Under the pieces are notes generated by a model that saw only the letters and a program-made list of their open reading frames with translations, was not told where the DNA came from and did not search any database. The translations under genes and the position numbers were made by a program. A stretch of 64,000 nt of DNA from Tribonema minus (Eukaryota; Sar; Xanthophyceae; Tribonematales; Tribonemataceae). Below are positions 12,592 to 23,166 of this stretch, in pieces (the stretch's first letter is position 1; every line of letters starts with the position of its first letter). Where the stretch lies: positions 62,001-126,000 of the forward strand of contig JAFCMP010000551.1 in NCBI GenBank assembly GCA_017506865.1. Direction: 5' to 3'.

Positions 12592-12620
12592 AGGATTAGG
12601 ATTGGGGTTAGGGTTAGTAC
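12592..12620 (+). repeat. Interstitial telomere-like TTAGGG tract
   Basis: A short imperfect run of GGATTAGG/GGGTTAGGG units. Confidence 0.8.
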
Positions 12621-13009
12621 CAGGCTCAGCGCTAAATGAGAGCGCACCGCGCTCCTTGCGCACAACACAGGTGCCCGTGGAGCGCGTTGCGGCGTTCATG
12701 ACCCTGACCCTAACCGCAGCTCATCCCAGTCTCAAACAAACCTAGTAGTGACACGACCCGTCGTTGTTGCTGACTTGGCTGTGTACAGGTGCGGACTGGC
12801 AATCGACAAACGACAAACGGGGGGAGGGGGATGCTTCACGGCAGCAATGCTGACCACAACCGACAACCTCAAGGTGCCGTCTGATGCTGAGACAGCCGCC
12901 CCATTCAAGATTCTGTGCACCAGCAGATAGCGACCAGGAGGCCGATCCCAGCCATGAAAGGCGCTATATTGCCTCACCAGCAAGCCCTCCGAACAGCAGC
13001 AAAAATGCC

Positions 13010-13215
13010 CTGCAGCGGCGGCAGCAGCAGTAGCGGCGGCAGCGGCGGTGGAGGTGGCGGTGGCGGCAGCGGCAGCAGCAGCGGCGGCAGCGGCAGCGGC
13101 AGCAACGGCGGCAGCAGCAGCGGCGGCAGCTGCAGCAACGGCGGCAGCAGCAGCGGCAGCGGCGGCAATAGCAGCGGTGGCAGCGGCAGCTGCGGCGGCG
13201 GCAGCGGTGACTGCG
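13010..13215. repeat. GGC/AGC trinucleotide repeat tract
   Basis: About 200 bp of interrupted GGCGGCAGCAGC-type triplets. It reads as Ser/Gly on the plus strand, Ala on another frame and Leu/Pro on the minus strand, so none of the open frames here is evidence of a gene. Confidence 0.9.
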
Positions 13216-13691
13216 GCAACAACAAACACAAAGAGGGCACCGGCTGCGGCTGCATGGCTGGCACCATAAGCGTCGTACAGCTGCTGGCAGTCAGCGTGCT
13301 CATCGCCTCCTCCGTGCGCATGCCAGGTTGGAGTAGGGTGCACGTTGCGGTGATTGCCGCCGCGAATTCTTGCCCCAACGGCACCAACTTCAACTTGAAG
13401 TCTTTTTAAATGCGGCTCGGGGCGGTGTGGGGCGCGCGTGCAAGTTGGGGGGCCGCATTGCTCAGGGAAGCGCACTTCGGCAGTGCCACGTGGCGCATTT
13501 ACTGCCGCTGGTAGCACAAATTGCACCAGCCACTGGCGACATTGCAGCGAAATCGATGGCAACTATTGTTGCTGATGCTGGCAGTGAGTGTGGCCGCCCC
13601 CCCCGCTGCCGGTCACGGTGGCTCACGCTGACGCGGCCGCCATTGGCGCCCCTGCGCTGCCCTGTCACATTGGCTTTGTTTTAATGCAACT

Positions 13692-13818
13692 TTTATCTGA
13701 AGTTCTCGCTCAGGGTTCGAAAAGCACAGGTGGAAGACGTCCAGCTTGCTACCAGAATCTGCATGTGACTTGTGAAAACTTGCAAGTGTCTCAATGCGCA
13801 ATGACAATCACTTCAAAA
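13692..13818 (-). repeat. Decayed 3' tail copy of the local non-LTR retrotransposon
   Basis: The order of short blocks matches the tail of the intact element at 51145-51255: CTCGCTCAGGG, then a TCTGCATGT-like block, then AAGTGTCTCAA, then GACAATCACT. The orientation is the same (element sense on minus). The copy is diverged with several indels. Confidence 0.6.
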
Positions 13819-13846
13819 TGACCATGTACCTTTTCATTTGTCATGT

Positions 13847-13975
13847 TCTCCCTTGGGGCGCACAACAGCCCAGATGATTGATGCCAAGCATCTGCATGCA
13901 TGCAATCTGCATGCATGCATCCTGTGATGACTTGGAAGTGTCTCAACATGTGAACAATATGGTTTGAAACGTATC
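13847..13975 (-). repeat. Second decayed retrotransposon-tail copy
   Basis: CCTTGGGGCGCACAACAGCCCAG, GATGATTGATG, CAAGCATCTGCATG and TTGGAAGTGTCTCAAC follow the same block order as the tail at 51160-51245. An internal GCATGCATGCA stretch is expanded. It lies directly beside the previous copy. Confidence 0.5.
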
Positions 13976-15510
13976 ACATAGTGGTCCACACCCCATGCCC
14001 TGGTAGCCCGCATTTGCAAGGAGGTCATACTTTTAAAAAGTTGCATCATCACATCCTTGTAACCCTTGCCATACAGCATAATCACGCTACACTTCTCAAC
14101 ATCAGCAAGGGGCACCCGAAGCAGTCACTGCCTCGGCCAGCTGTCGCTGCATATAGACACGTGATAGCGTTCGTTGCATGGGGTGCCAGTGCACTGCACG
14201 CTGCACCAGCAGCATCACATGTGCACACCCTACTGTATTATGTAGCGCTGCGGTGAAGTTAGCAGCTGCCACGAAGCAGCATGCCGTCACGTGAGATGTG
14301 CATATGCGTGTGGGTTGTAGTGGAGGGGGAGATGCCATTTGGTGTCATGTAAAGGTGATCGTCAACGCATGAAAGTGGACCGACTGTGATTGTACTGCTA
14401 CAGCTTGACGATGCATCGCACGCGTCAGTGCACCTTGCCATCGCAGCGTGGCGCATCGTGAGGTCCTGCAATGAGGACGATCATTCCAGTCATTGCGCTG
14501 CAGCCAAATCTAGTGGCAGCAGCGACAGATTTTGAAACCAGAAATCGCTGCGATGCACCACCACGTACAAAATTGCAGGCGCATCAAACATGAATGCAAA
14601 GCAGCAGTGCGAGCAGCGGCAGCAGCGGCACTGAGTGAGAAGCTGCATGTCTGTAGGACGTGCACTGGGAACTGCGGCACGGACACTCACTTGCTGAACC
14701 CTAACCCTAGCCATCCCATCAATGTAGGCCTTGCACGGCCATACAGGTCAGGCAGAATGCCAAAGCGACCGAGTAGAGACAGTCAGACTACTGTACTTTC
14801 TTGATCCTGGCATGGTCGCAGAGGTCAACAAGTCTGGTGCCTGGCCGCCGACCCGAAGCTATGCCACAAGCCTCACGCACAGTGTCTGTGAACCACCTGG
14901 GTGCCGCCAACACCCACGAATTGCTGTAGCTGCTCCGCACCGGAGGCTGCGTCCGAGGTAGCCCCAAAGGCGCCAAACCTGCGAGTTCTGCCAACAAAAG
15001 TCGCGGTCGTCGCCATCAGCATGCGGGATGAGTCAATGCGTACCCTAGTTGATGGGCACAAGCTGAGCCAGTAAGAACACACTGCGCAATGGTGATGTCA
15101 TAGAGCGATCGTCAATGCGCATTGAGACGCGTCGTCACAAGGTGTATATGACGACTCCTTTGGGCATGTTTGCGCCCTCAGCAACAACTCGTGCGAGTGT
15201 CGTCTTTAAGAGGAGGGCATGTCGGAAGTGAACACAAGAGGTGGGCGACAAATCAATCTTCACAGCACGCCTCAACGTCAACACGGTAGACAAGGGCCAC
15301 ATCAAATGACGTGTGCAGCACGCCCACTGCTTGTCGCCAACTGACCGCAACAACAATACGCAGACACATTAAGGTCACATCAGTTGGGAGGCTTCTCCAG
15401 TGTCTACACACATCACGCTGTTGCAAACAGTCGCCATACGGACATCTAAGAGCAGTGTGGTGGAGAGTCACAACTGGTAACGTACGCTGATTAGGCGCAT
15501 TGCGGCCATG

Positions 15511-15580
15511 CCCTGCCTAACCCTGGCCCTAGCCCCCATGCCCTGCCTAACCCTGGCCCTAGCCCTAACCCTACCCCCAA
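15511..15580 (-). repeat. Interstitial CCCTAA-type tract
   Basis: Two tandem copies of a 31 bp unit (ATGCCCTGCCTAACCCTGGC...) followed by CCCTAACCCTACCCCC. A smaller tract of the same kind is at 14697-14711. Confidence 0.8.
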
Positions 15581-15663
15581 ACGTACACAAGGGCCCACAA
15601 TTACCACCTTACTCAACTGCGTTTCCTAGGCGCGCTGGTATGTATGCTGGATTGCAAGCGTAG

Positions 15664-16374
15664 CTACGCAGGCGTCTGCTTCAGAGGACGCAGAAGCGCA
15701 GTTCTTGAAAGCAAAGCAATCACGCAAGTTGGTGAGTCTCGATGCCAGAAATCCGCACCTGCGTCAAACTCACACTCCAGCTCCTGAATTTTGTCCAGCA
15801 GATAAGTCGCGAGCCCGTCTGGGACACCTGCCAGCCTTGCTGATCCGTAATGCAGCGCCTTGACATGTTGCCACGTGGTAATGTAACAGGAGTAGAACCG
15901 CCGCAAGTGCGGTTCTGTACAGCATCTTGCGAAAATGTGACCGAAGGCCTTGTCGAATTTAGGCACATGAGCCAGCAGCCAGTCTTGTGGGCCTGAGGGT
16001 CGCAGCGAGGGAGGGAGCGCATGGCAGCACGTGTTTTTTTTTGAGTTCCGCCCCCTTTACGTCAAAGATGCTTCATCAGATTGACGTGAGATCATGGCTG
16101 TGTCATGTGTGTTCCAGATGAGACGCGGTAACAAGCGCAATATTGTGGTATGAGGCACACCAAGGCAGATGCCGCAGCACCTGTGCTCAGCCCGCAGTGC
16201 TCTTGGCGCAGGTTCATGAAGAATGTGTACAAGAGAAGAGTACATGAAACAGGGAGTATATTCTAGTCGACACTTACCGCTGCAGATCAGGCTGAGCTCA
16301 CTGTGCTGAACAGGCACACATTGCTCGCACACCTCCAAAAGCTGCCTTCGCCACTCAATTTCGTTGCTCAACAT
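15664..16374 (-). CDS. Uncharacterised two-exon protein
   Basis: Exon 1 runs 16374-16278 (ATG in GCAGAGATG, ending AGCG|GTAAGTG) and exon 2 runs 15992-15664 (after CCTCAG). The phases fit (1 nt plus 2 nt), giving about 141 residues. Exon 2 has a protein-like mix of charged and aromatic residues: VPKFDKAFGHIFARCC, then HLRRFYSCYITTWQHVKALHY, then LLDKIQELECEFDAGADFW. I do not recognise the family. An open frame just upstream on the same strand (16607-16368, containing FRGLFLRQRRALEQLVPRL) may be a further 5' exon in another frame, so the start is uncertain. It could also be a fragment of a mobile-element protein. Confidence 0.45.
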
Positions 16375-16810
16375 CTCTGCGTTTGGTGCATCGTCCGCGC
16401 TCTAGCCGCGTCGAGCCGCGGTACTAGTTGTTCCAGAGCCCGGCGCTGTCTGAGAAACAAGCCGCGGAATCTCCACCTCACCGCCACCCGCTCGACGTCA
16501 CCGGCAACATACTCGAGGCCATCGCCGCTCGCGTCCACCATGGCTATGTGGTGCGTTTGCTTTCGTTTTTTGCTTATGTGCTGAGGAGCATGGCGCTTCC
16601 CCGGCACTCGTTGAGTTCAAAAGCTTCGCCGGTCCTTAGCGCCTGCTTTGAAGTACATGGCCTGCACGTGCGCCACAGTCTTAGAGCGGCCCCCGGTGAA
16701 CTGTGTGTTGGCGTGCTCGAGAATAAAACCAGCAAGTTTGCCTTGAAGTTGTTGATGAAAAAAACCCGATTAGAATCAGAGGTTTTCGTGCAAGTGTGGG
16801 TTGAGCAATA
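16375..16810. promoter_or_regulatory. Upstream region of ankyrin gene 1
   Basis: A CTTGAAGTT motif lies at 16742-16750, 60 bp before the ATG at 16811. ACTTGAAGT lies the same distance before the paralogue's ATG (19927-19935). Whether it is functional is inference. Confidence 0.35.
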
Positions 16811-18265
16811 ATGGCGCTTGAGGGGGCTACAAGAAGGACGATGGTGGACGAGCACCCGCTGCTGGATCCTGTGCTTGCCACATGCATCCTGGCCTTCTTG
16901 CCCGCATCGCTCATGCTCAGGAGCACGTGCCGCACCTTCAATGACGCCGTCGCTCAGTGTACGCCCGAGGATAGGTTCAAAACTGCTGCTGCACACGCAG
17001 CCGCGAGCAGCAGTCTAATTGATTGGGCCGTGCAGAATGGTCTGCAACTACAGATGGCGCAGACCGCATGCATTAGCATTGGTAACCTAGATGTATTGCG
17101 CTTCTTTCGCAGCAAGTATGAAGTGCCTTTCAGATACAGAGACTTCTATGGAGCGGGCAAGGCAGGCTGCTTGCCCCTGTTGCAGTGGCTGCGACAGAAC
17201 GGCTTCGACTTGCACGAGCTGGTGTGCTGCGGCGCCGCGGCAGGCGGGCACCTTGCTGTGCTGCAGTGGCTGCGGCAGAACGGGGGCCGCTGGGACTCCA
17301 TAACGTGCAGCGAAGCCGCTGCGAGCGGGCACCTGGAGTTGCTGCAGTGGGCGCGCGCCAATGGGTGCGACTGGACCTCCGACACAGCTCACGCCGCTGC
17401 AGAACGTGGCCACCTCAACGTTCTGCAGTGGGCGCTGGCGGAGGGCTGCCCCTCGCACGACCTCATCACCTCGGCGGCGGAGCGCGGTGACCTCGCGGCG
17501 GTGCAGTGCGCGCACGCGCACGGGTGCGCGCTGACGGAGGACGTCTGCGCCGCCGCCGCGCAGGGCGGGCACCTGCGCGTGCTGCAGTGGGCGCGCGCCG
17601 CCGGCGCGCCGTGGGACGAGGACACGAGCAGCGCTGCCGCGGGCGGCGGGCACGCGGACGTCCTGCAGTGGGCGCACGCCAACGGCTGCCCGGCGGACGC
17701 GGAGACGTGCTGCGCCGCCGCGTCCGGCGGGCGCCTCGGCATGCTGCAGTGGGCGCGCGCCGCCGGGGTGCCGTGGGACGCGCGCACGTGCAGCTTCGCC
17801 GCGGAGAACGGCCACCTCGGCGTCATTCAGTGGGCGCGCGCCAACGGCTGCCCGTGGGACGGCGGCACGTGCAGTTTCGCGGCGGGGTACGGCGACCTCG
17901 CGGTGCTGCAGTGGGCGCGCGCGGGCGGGTGCCCGTGGGACCAGGCGACGTGCCACGCGGCGGCGACGGGGGGGCACTTTGAGGTGCTGCGGTGGGCGCG
18001 CGCGGAGGGGTGCGAGTGGGGCTCCGGCACGTGCGCGTGCGCCGCGCTCAGCGGCCACCTTCCCATGTTGCAGTGGCTTCGCGCCGAAGGGTGCCCCTGG
18101 GACGAGCTGACGTGCTCGCACGCTGCGCACGGCGGGCACCTGGAGGTGCTGCAGTGGGCACGCGGCGAGGGGTGCCCGTGGGACGAGGGCACGACAGGCA
18201 TGGCCGCTGCTTTTGGCCATGAGCATGTGGTGCAGTGGGCATGCGCCAATGGGTGTCCAGGGTGA
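16811..18265 (+). CDS. F-box-like/ankyrin-repeat protein, 484 residues, intronless
   Basis: This is a repeat protein expected to bind other proteins. The N-terminal LDPVLATCILAFLPASLML stretch resembles an F-box (residues about 19-45), so it may be a substrate adaptor for an SCF-type ubiquitin ligase; that is inference. Residues about 115-484 are ankyrin-type units of roughly 26-27 residues with the consensus GHLxVLQWARANGCPWDExT and about 13 repeats. This repeat type is abundant in brown-algal relatives and in some giant viruses. Repeats between about 17500 and 18060 are much more GC-rich and more alike than the first ones, which suggests recent homogenisation or expansion by unequal exchange. 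The start at 16811 is the first ATG, and the same start is conserved in the paralogue at 19996. Confidence 0.85.
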   Translation: MALEGATRRTMVDEHPLLDPVLATCILAFLPASLMLRSTCRTFNDAVAQCTPEDRFKTAAAHAAASSSLIDWAVQNGLQLQMAQTACISIGNLDVLRFFRSKYEVPFRYRDFYGAGKAGCLPLLQWLRQNGFDLHELVCCGAAAGGHLAVLQWLRQNGGRWDSITCSEAAASGHLELLQWARANGCDWTSDTAHAAAERGHLNVLQWALAEGCPSHDLITSAAERGDLAAVQCAHAHGCALTEDVCAAAAQGGHLRVLQWARAAGAPWDEDTSSAAAGGGHADVLQWAHANGCPADAETCCAAASGGRLGMLQWARAAGVPWDARTCSFAAENGHLGVIQWARANGCPWDGGTCSFAAGYGDLAVLQWARAGGCPWDQATCHAAATGGHFEVLRWARAEGCEWGSGTCACAALSGHLPMLQWLRAEGCPWDELTCSHAAHGGHLEVLQWARGEGCPWDEGTTGMAAAFGHEHVVQWACANGCPG

Positions 18266-19995
18266 CCGTGTCGACAAGGTGCGTTCACACGTGATCTCTG
18301 CAGGCAGCATAGTATACGGTGGTGTGTGCAAGTTGAAAGTTGCAGTGCATTAGACCACACAACTGACATCAATGGGACTTCATGTAATGTAACATGTCTT
18401 TTGTCGATGACTGTGTCGCGCTTAGCTCTGCAACGCTGATCCACACATGGTGTGTTGTATCCACTGCAGCTGTGCAGGTTGACGATGCTGGCACCTGGCG
18501 TTGTTAGACTTTTGATTGATTGACCGTGGGCGCCATTGCACCGCAACAACACGTCTGGGCGACGATGAACTTCTTACAGATGATTGCTTCGATGGATGGG
18601 TGCGAATGCTTGTGGCGGTGTGCACATCTCTCTCGCGAGATGGGCTGTGCACCTCGCTGAGGTGGCCTGCAGATACGCTCTATATTACTTGCAGAAAGCA
18701 TTCAATATGCTTTCACTATCTGCAACAATGTTGATGCTCTTTCTACAGAGGTGCACAGAGCTCCTGCGTGACCATGAACTATCAAACGCGACCGCATCTG
18801 CCCTCGGCCATTGCACAGTTACTATGCACAGTTACAGAAACTGCTAAGTGCATTGTATATGTATATGAATGCATTGTGCATGCAGTGTCGCTTTTCCTGC
18901 ATCTTATAAATAGTTATAAATGCTTTTATCAGAGCATCACCATAAACTGTGGCAACGTCCAAGCTCAACTTGAAGTATGCCGTCATTTGCCGTACTTTGG
19001 GAATTTGCAGTAACTTACTTGCTTGCTTGCTCTGACATAATTTGGCTTCATTACGTCATTAACAACCCTGGCGGAAACCCAATGGAGCAGATCCAAATGC
19101 AAAAAGTGTTTGGGACTTGTACACGAGTCGCACGTGAGATGGACAACAGTACGCACACACCATTCTTGAGAGTTCAAAGCCTGTCACACAATCGATTTGC
19201 AGCGCAATGATTGTACGGCTCATGTCGTGAAAAGGCACGAGCGCGATGTTACATGCCCCCCCCCCCCCCCCCCCCCCCAACAGTTATCATTGATCACTAG
19301 AGGATTTTCTTACGAGTCTGCCTGAGGGTGAGGGTGATGTCCAATCTGTTGGCCAACTTCTGTTACCGCTATCAAGCTGCAATCCAAAATTACACCCTGT
19401 TTTCACGCAGTGTGCTACAGCGAAGCTTCCACAAAGTTGAACCTAAATTGTACACTGCTCATAGCAAAGCACCACACAAGCAGCAGTCTGATCTATCCGT
19501 GCTCCTAATGGATCATCATTGCTTCCGCTTTCACGGTCGCCGGCTCGGAGCTGCTGTGGTCCTGCTACATAGAGATTACTGCACAAGCACGATTTGCCTC
19601 TGCTAATGCCAACAAAGCCCTGATGCTATGTGTATTTGCTGTTGTGTCTGCTGTACTCCACTTGCTCCGATGGGCACACGGAGGTAATCTCGCGATGCGT
19701 TCAGGCGCGCACCGCCGCCCGTTGATGCTTAAGCTTTCGGTACTGCCAGGGTCACGCGCCGCACCAATCACTTCAACTTTGCGTGGTGTCGGAAGAGCAC
19801 CGTGCAAGCGGGCTTGCGTTCGGTCGTGGTGCAATTTTCCCCACTTTTGCTGTTCCCTGGTGTGGCAGGATCAGGCCGGGAGAGCTAATGCTGCTTTCAC
19901 ACAGCGCAATGGCAACATCAACTTTGACTTGAAGTCCTGGCTTTGACGAAAGCTTCAAATTTGATCTTGAAGCAAACGACAAGCACTCGTGCTTT
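18266..19995. other. Intergenic between the two ankyrin paralogues
   Basis: No gene is supported. An uninterrupted C run of about 20 bases sits at 19257-19278. The DNA is more AT-rich than its neighbours. ACTTGAAGT at 19927-19935 precedes the next gene. Confidence 0.5.
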
Positions 19996-21142
19996 ATGGC
20001 GCTCGCGGCGGCTACGAGACAGAGAGTCGGGGCTGAGCACCCGTTCCTGGATCCTGTGCTTGCCACGTGCGTCCTGACCTTCCTGCCCGCATCGCTCATG
20101 CTCAGGAGCACGTGCCGCACCTTCAGCGACGCCGTGGCTCGGTGCCGGCCCGATGATAGGCATAAGACCGTTGCTGCACATGCAGCCATGAGCAGCAGTC
20201 TAATCGACTGGGCCGTGCAGAATGGGCTGGATCTACAGATCGCGCAGACCTCGTGCATCAGGCGCAGCGACCTAGAAGGACTGCGCCTGCTTCGCAGCAA
20301 GTATGAAATACCTTTCACAAACAAAGACTTCTGTCAAGCGGGCAGGGTAGGGTGCTTGCCGCTGCTGCAGTGGCTGCGACAGAACGGCTTCAACTTGTGT
20401 GAGCTAGTGTGCAGCGGCGCCGCGGCAGGCGGGCACCTCGCGGTGCTGCAGTGGCTGTGGCAGAACGGGGGCCGCTGGAACTCAATGACGTGCAGCGAAG
20501 CCGCAGCGAACGGGCATCTGGACGTCCTGCAGTGGGCGCGCGCCAATTGGTGCCAGTGGTCCGCCGACACAACAAAAGCTGCTGCATTAGGCGGCCACCT
20601 CGACGTGCTACAGTGGGCACTAGGCAACGGCTGCCCGTACGACGACAACATAATCATGTTGGCCGCACGACACGGCCACGTGTCGCTGGCTCAGTGCGCA
20701 CACGCATTCGAGTGCCCGCTGACGAAGGAGGTCTGCGCCGCTGCTGCAGAGGGCGGTCACCTCGAGGTGCTGCAGTGGGCACGCGCCAACGGGTGCCCCT
20801 GGGACGAGCGCACCTGCCACAGGGCAGCGGAGCAGGGGCACCTGGAGGTCCTGCAGTGGGCGCACGCCAACGGCTGCCCGGCGGACGAGGAGACGTGCAG
20901 CGGCGCCGCTTTTCACGGGCACCTAGACGTGCTGCGGTGGCTTCGCGCCAAAGGGTGCCCCTGGGACTACGTGCTTGCACGCCGCTCAGAGCGGCCACCT
21001 GGGACTGTTGCAGTGGGCGCACGCCAATGGGTGCCCGTGGGACAACAGAACGTGCCTTGTGGCCGATTTCTATGGCCAGCGGCACTTGGTCGATTGGGCC
21101 CGTGCCAACGGTTGCCCAGAGTGGCCGTTTTCTAAGAGGTGA
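19996..21142 (+). pseudogene. Ankyrin paralogue broken by a frameshift near 20972
   Basis: This is a second copy of the F-box-like/ankyrin gene: MALAAATRQ, then the same LDPVLAT...FLPASLML start. Repeats remain in frame to RAKGCPWDY near 20970. There the next repeat should begin, but only a single base lies between PWD and the next unit's T-C residues, so about five bases are missing. The repeat sequence carries on in another frame (GHLGLLQWAHANGCPWD, then LVDWARANGCPEW) and stops at 21142; the shifted frame stops at 21135. The gene is either recently inactivated or makes a protein of 379 residues with an unrelated tail. Everything upstream is intact, so the break is young or an assembly error. 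Confidence 0.8.
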
Positions 21143-23166
21143 GTTTGCGCAAACCCTGCAGCTGACCCACTAGATAAAAGGGTCCAAATACGAGGCTGCA
21201 TCACATGTCAGCACACAAGTCGTATCAATGCAACTCCACAACGCCAGACATGTGCTGGCTGAGACCGTTGGTGGCTGTTCCGCCCTCTGCTGTCTGATGC
21301 CTATCCGTGCACACTGTGGCGGACAGCAACCCATCGCAATTGCGCGTTTGCGACGCTGATTGCCTGCGTCAAATTCACGATACCTGGCGGTCATCGCCCT
21401 GTACCATTTTGTCATTTGAGCGCTGCTTCCATGTCTTGGCTCCGGGACGGCTGCCGTCAGAGATGACCTGTGTACTTGCAGGCAGGCGAGTTGTAGAGTT
21501 CACGGCTATTCGCCGGCAGCTTGAGTTGTAGAGTTCACGACTACATGCACCGAAGCCGTGTATTCATGTGATGGTAAATGGCGCAGCGCACTCCTCTGCA
21601 TGTGCATGTGCAGCTGTGATGGCAGCGTTGCGCCCCTTGCGGCTCAAAACAAAGGGGGGCGCAACGGAGCGTGTCAGGGGCATGATGGATGCAGTGGCCT
21701 TGCAGACGACGCGCAAGTTTGTGCCTGATCCTAACCCTATCCCTAACCCTACCTAACCCTAAAGTTGTGCCAAACCCTAACCCTAACCCCACCTAAGCCT
21801 AAGCGCAGGCGCCCCTAGCATTGCTGAGCCATGATGGTCGCAATGGCCGAGCAGATGACGCAAGCCCCCTGATACTAGTAGTATTTACATGTGCCTTTAG
21901 TATCGGTTAGCGCGTTGTGGCGGTGCGGAGTTGTCCAGCACAGCGCGTCAGCGATTTGCAGACAGTTTTGTGCTGTGAACCTCGTGGCGCGCTTCTGTTG
22001 TGCAACAAGCAGTTGGCACCCTCACTGTCACTGAGAGCAGTACTGAACGCAAAGCAGAGAACCTAGAATGCAGGGACACCTTCAAGGCACATGTGATGCA
22101 TGGGGCTTGAGCAGACGGCACAAATCGCTATCGCTTCCAACAAGTTTTGCTTATGGTCATGCCAGCTTGCGCTGCACGCACGGTTATTACCACTGACCTT
22201 GCTTCAACTTCACAATATTTTTTGGTTTCACGAGGCTGAGTGGTTTCCAAAGCTGACTGTACAGGTTGCTGATGCGAAATCTGAAGTGAAAGAACACGAT
22301 GGATTATTATGATGCCCATATACCAACATATCATCACATGAACCATGTGTATATCCCATACTCCTTGTTAGTGGCAGCTCAAGCTTGAAGCGGCATGGAT
22401 GATATAGTGCTGTGCATACTTGCAATAGCACAAACTGCAAGCGTTGAGTGCGTAAGTGTGAATGCCTCGAAGCAGGCAGCAGCAGCGAGCACATCGACAA
22501 GAGGGGCAGCAAATACCGGCAGTTGTGCTCTTGTGAGCCTTGACAACATGGTTCATTCTGGTGGTTTCATAGTTGCACATGTGCTTGAATGCCCCCGTCC
22601 GTCTAGAGCTGATGCCTCCAACCGTGGCAACAATAAGTTGTTGTTATGATATAACAAGCATCCCCATTTTCACGTGACCATTGTGTTTGTCAGCGGGCTC
22701 ATGTGGTAACAGATGGTGACGCTCCCCTTTAAGCGCGGCAGTGCTCAAGCGGCCATCGGCGCCGCTCGCCGCTCACTCGTTTCTTGAACGATGGCGGGCG
22801 AAGTCAATGGCACGGCCTCCGTCAATTTTCATATTCGCGTGTTTGCCCCGGGGGCGCATGACACTGCAGCCATGACTGTGTTTTGTACTTTTGGGGCGTT
22901 GTGCTGCGTGTTTTTTTTAATCCTTTTCAAAGCAGGCACGCGTCTAAAGTGAGCTCAAGACCGTACGCACTGCTGTCCCTGTGGCTCTCAGGAGTAGCAG
23001 TCGCTCGTCTACATGTAGTACATACCCCAGCTAATTCGACCGTGCCACCTTGGCCCGCAGATGCCACCATCCCTTTCTGGCATCTCGGCGGCAGCGAGGG
23101 GGGGCAGATGCGTGCATCTACATGTCTCTGTCGCATACTTCCATCTCCCTCTGAAATGGAGCCACA
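21143..23166. other. Intergenic, 3' flank of the MATE gene at the right end
   Basis: No gene is seen. CCCTAA-type tracts lie at about 21729-21803. Short frames at 21307-21531 and 22883-23233 lack domains and the latter lacks an ATG. Confidence 0.5.
21729..21803 (-). repeat. Interstitial CCCTAA tract
   Basis: Several ACCCTA/CCTAACC units in two blocks separated by AAAGTTGTGCC. Confidence 0.8.

Larger units (their letters stand above)
11516..15663. other. Gene-poor region
   Basis: I find no supported gene in these 4.1 kb. The region holds a telomere-like tract, a GGC/AGC trinucleotide tract, two decayed retrotransposon-tail copies and further CCCTAA-type tracts, listed separately. Short frames such as 11845-12156 have no recognisable domain. 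Confidence 0.5.

Noticed and set aside
12732-13562. Poly-Ala minus-strand frame
   Set aside because: It is produced by the GGC/AGC repeat tract; flanking parts show no domain or splice structure.
17087-18331. 414-codon minus-strand frame opposite the ankyrin gene
   Set aside because: It is antisense of a GC-rich repeat with Arg/Pro/Ala composition that merely mirrors the ankyrin units.
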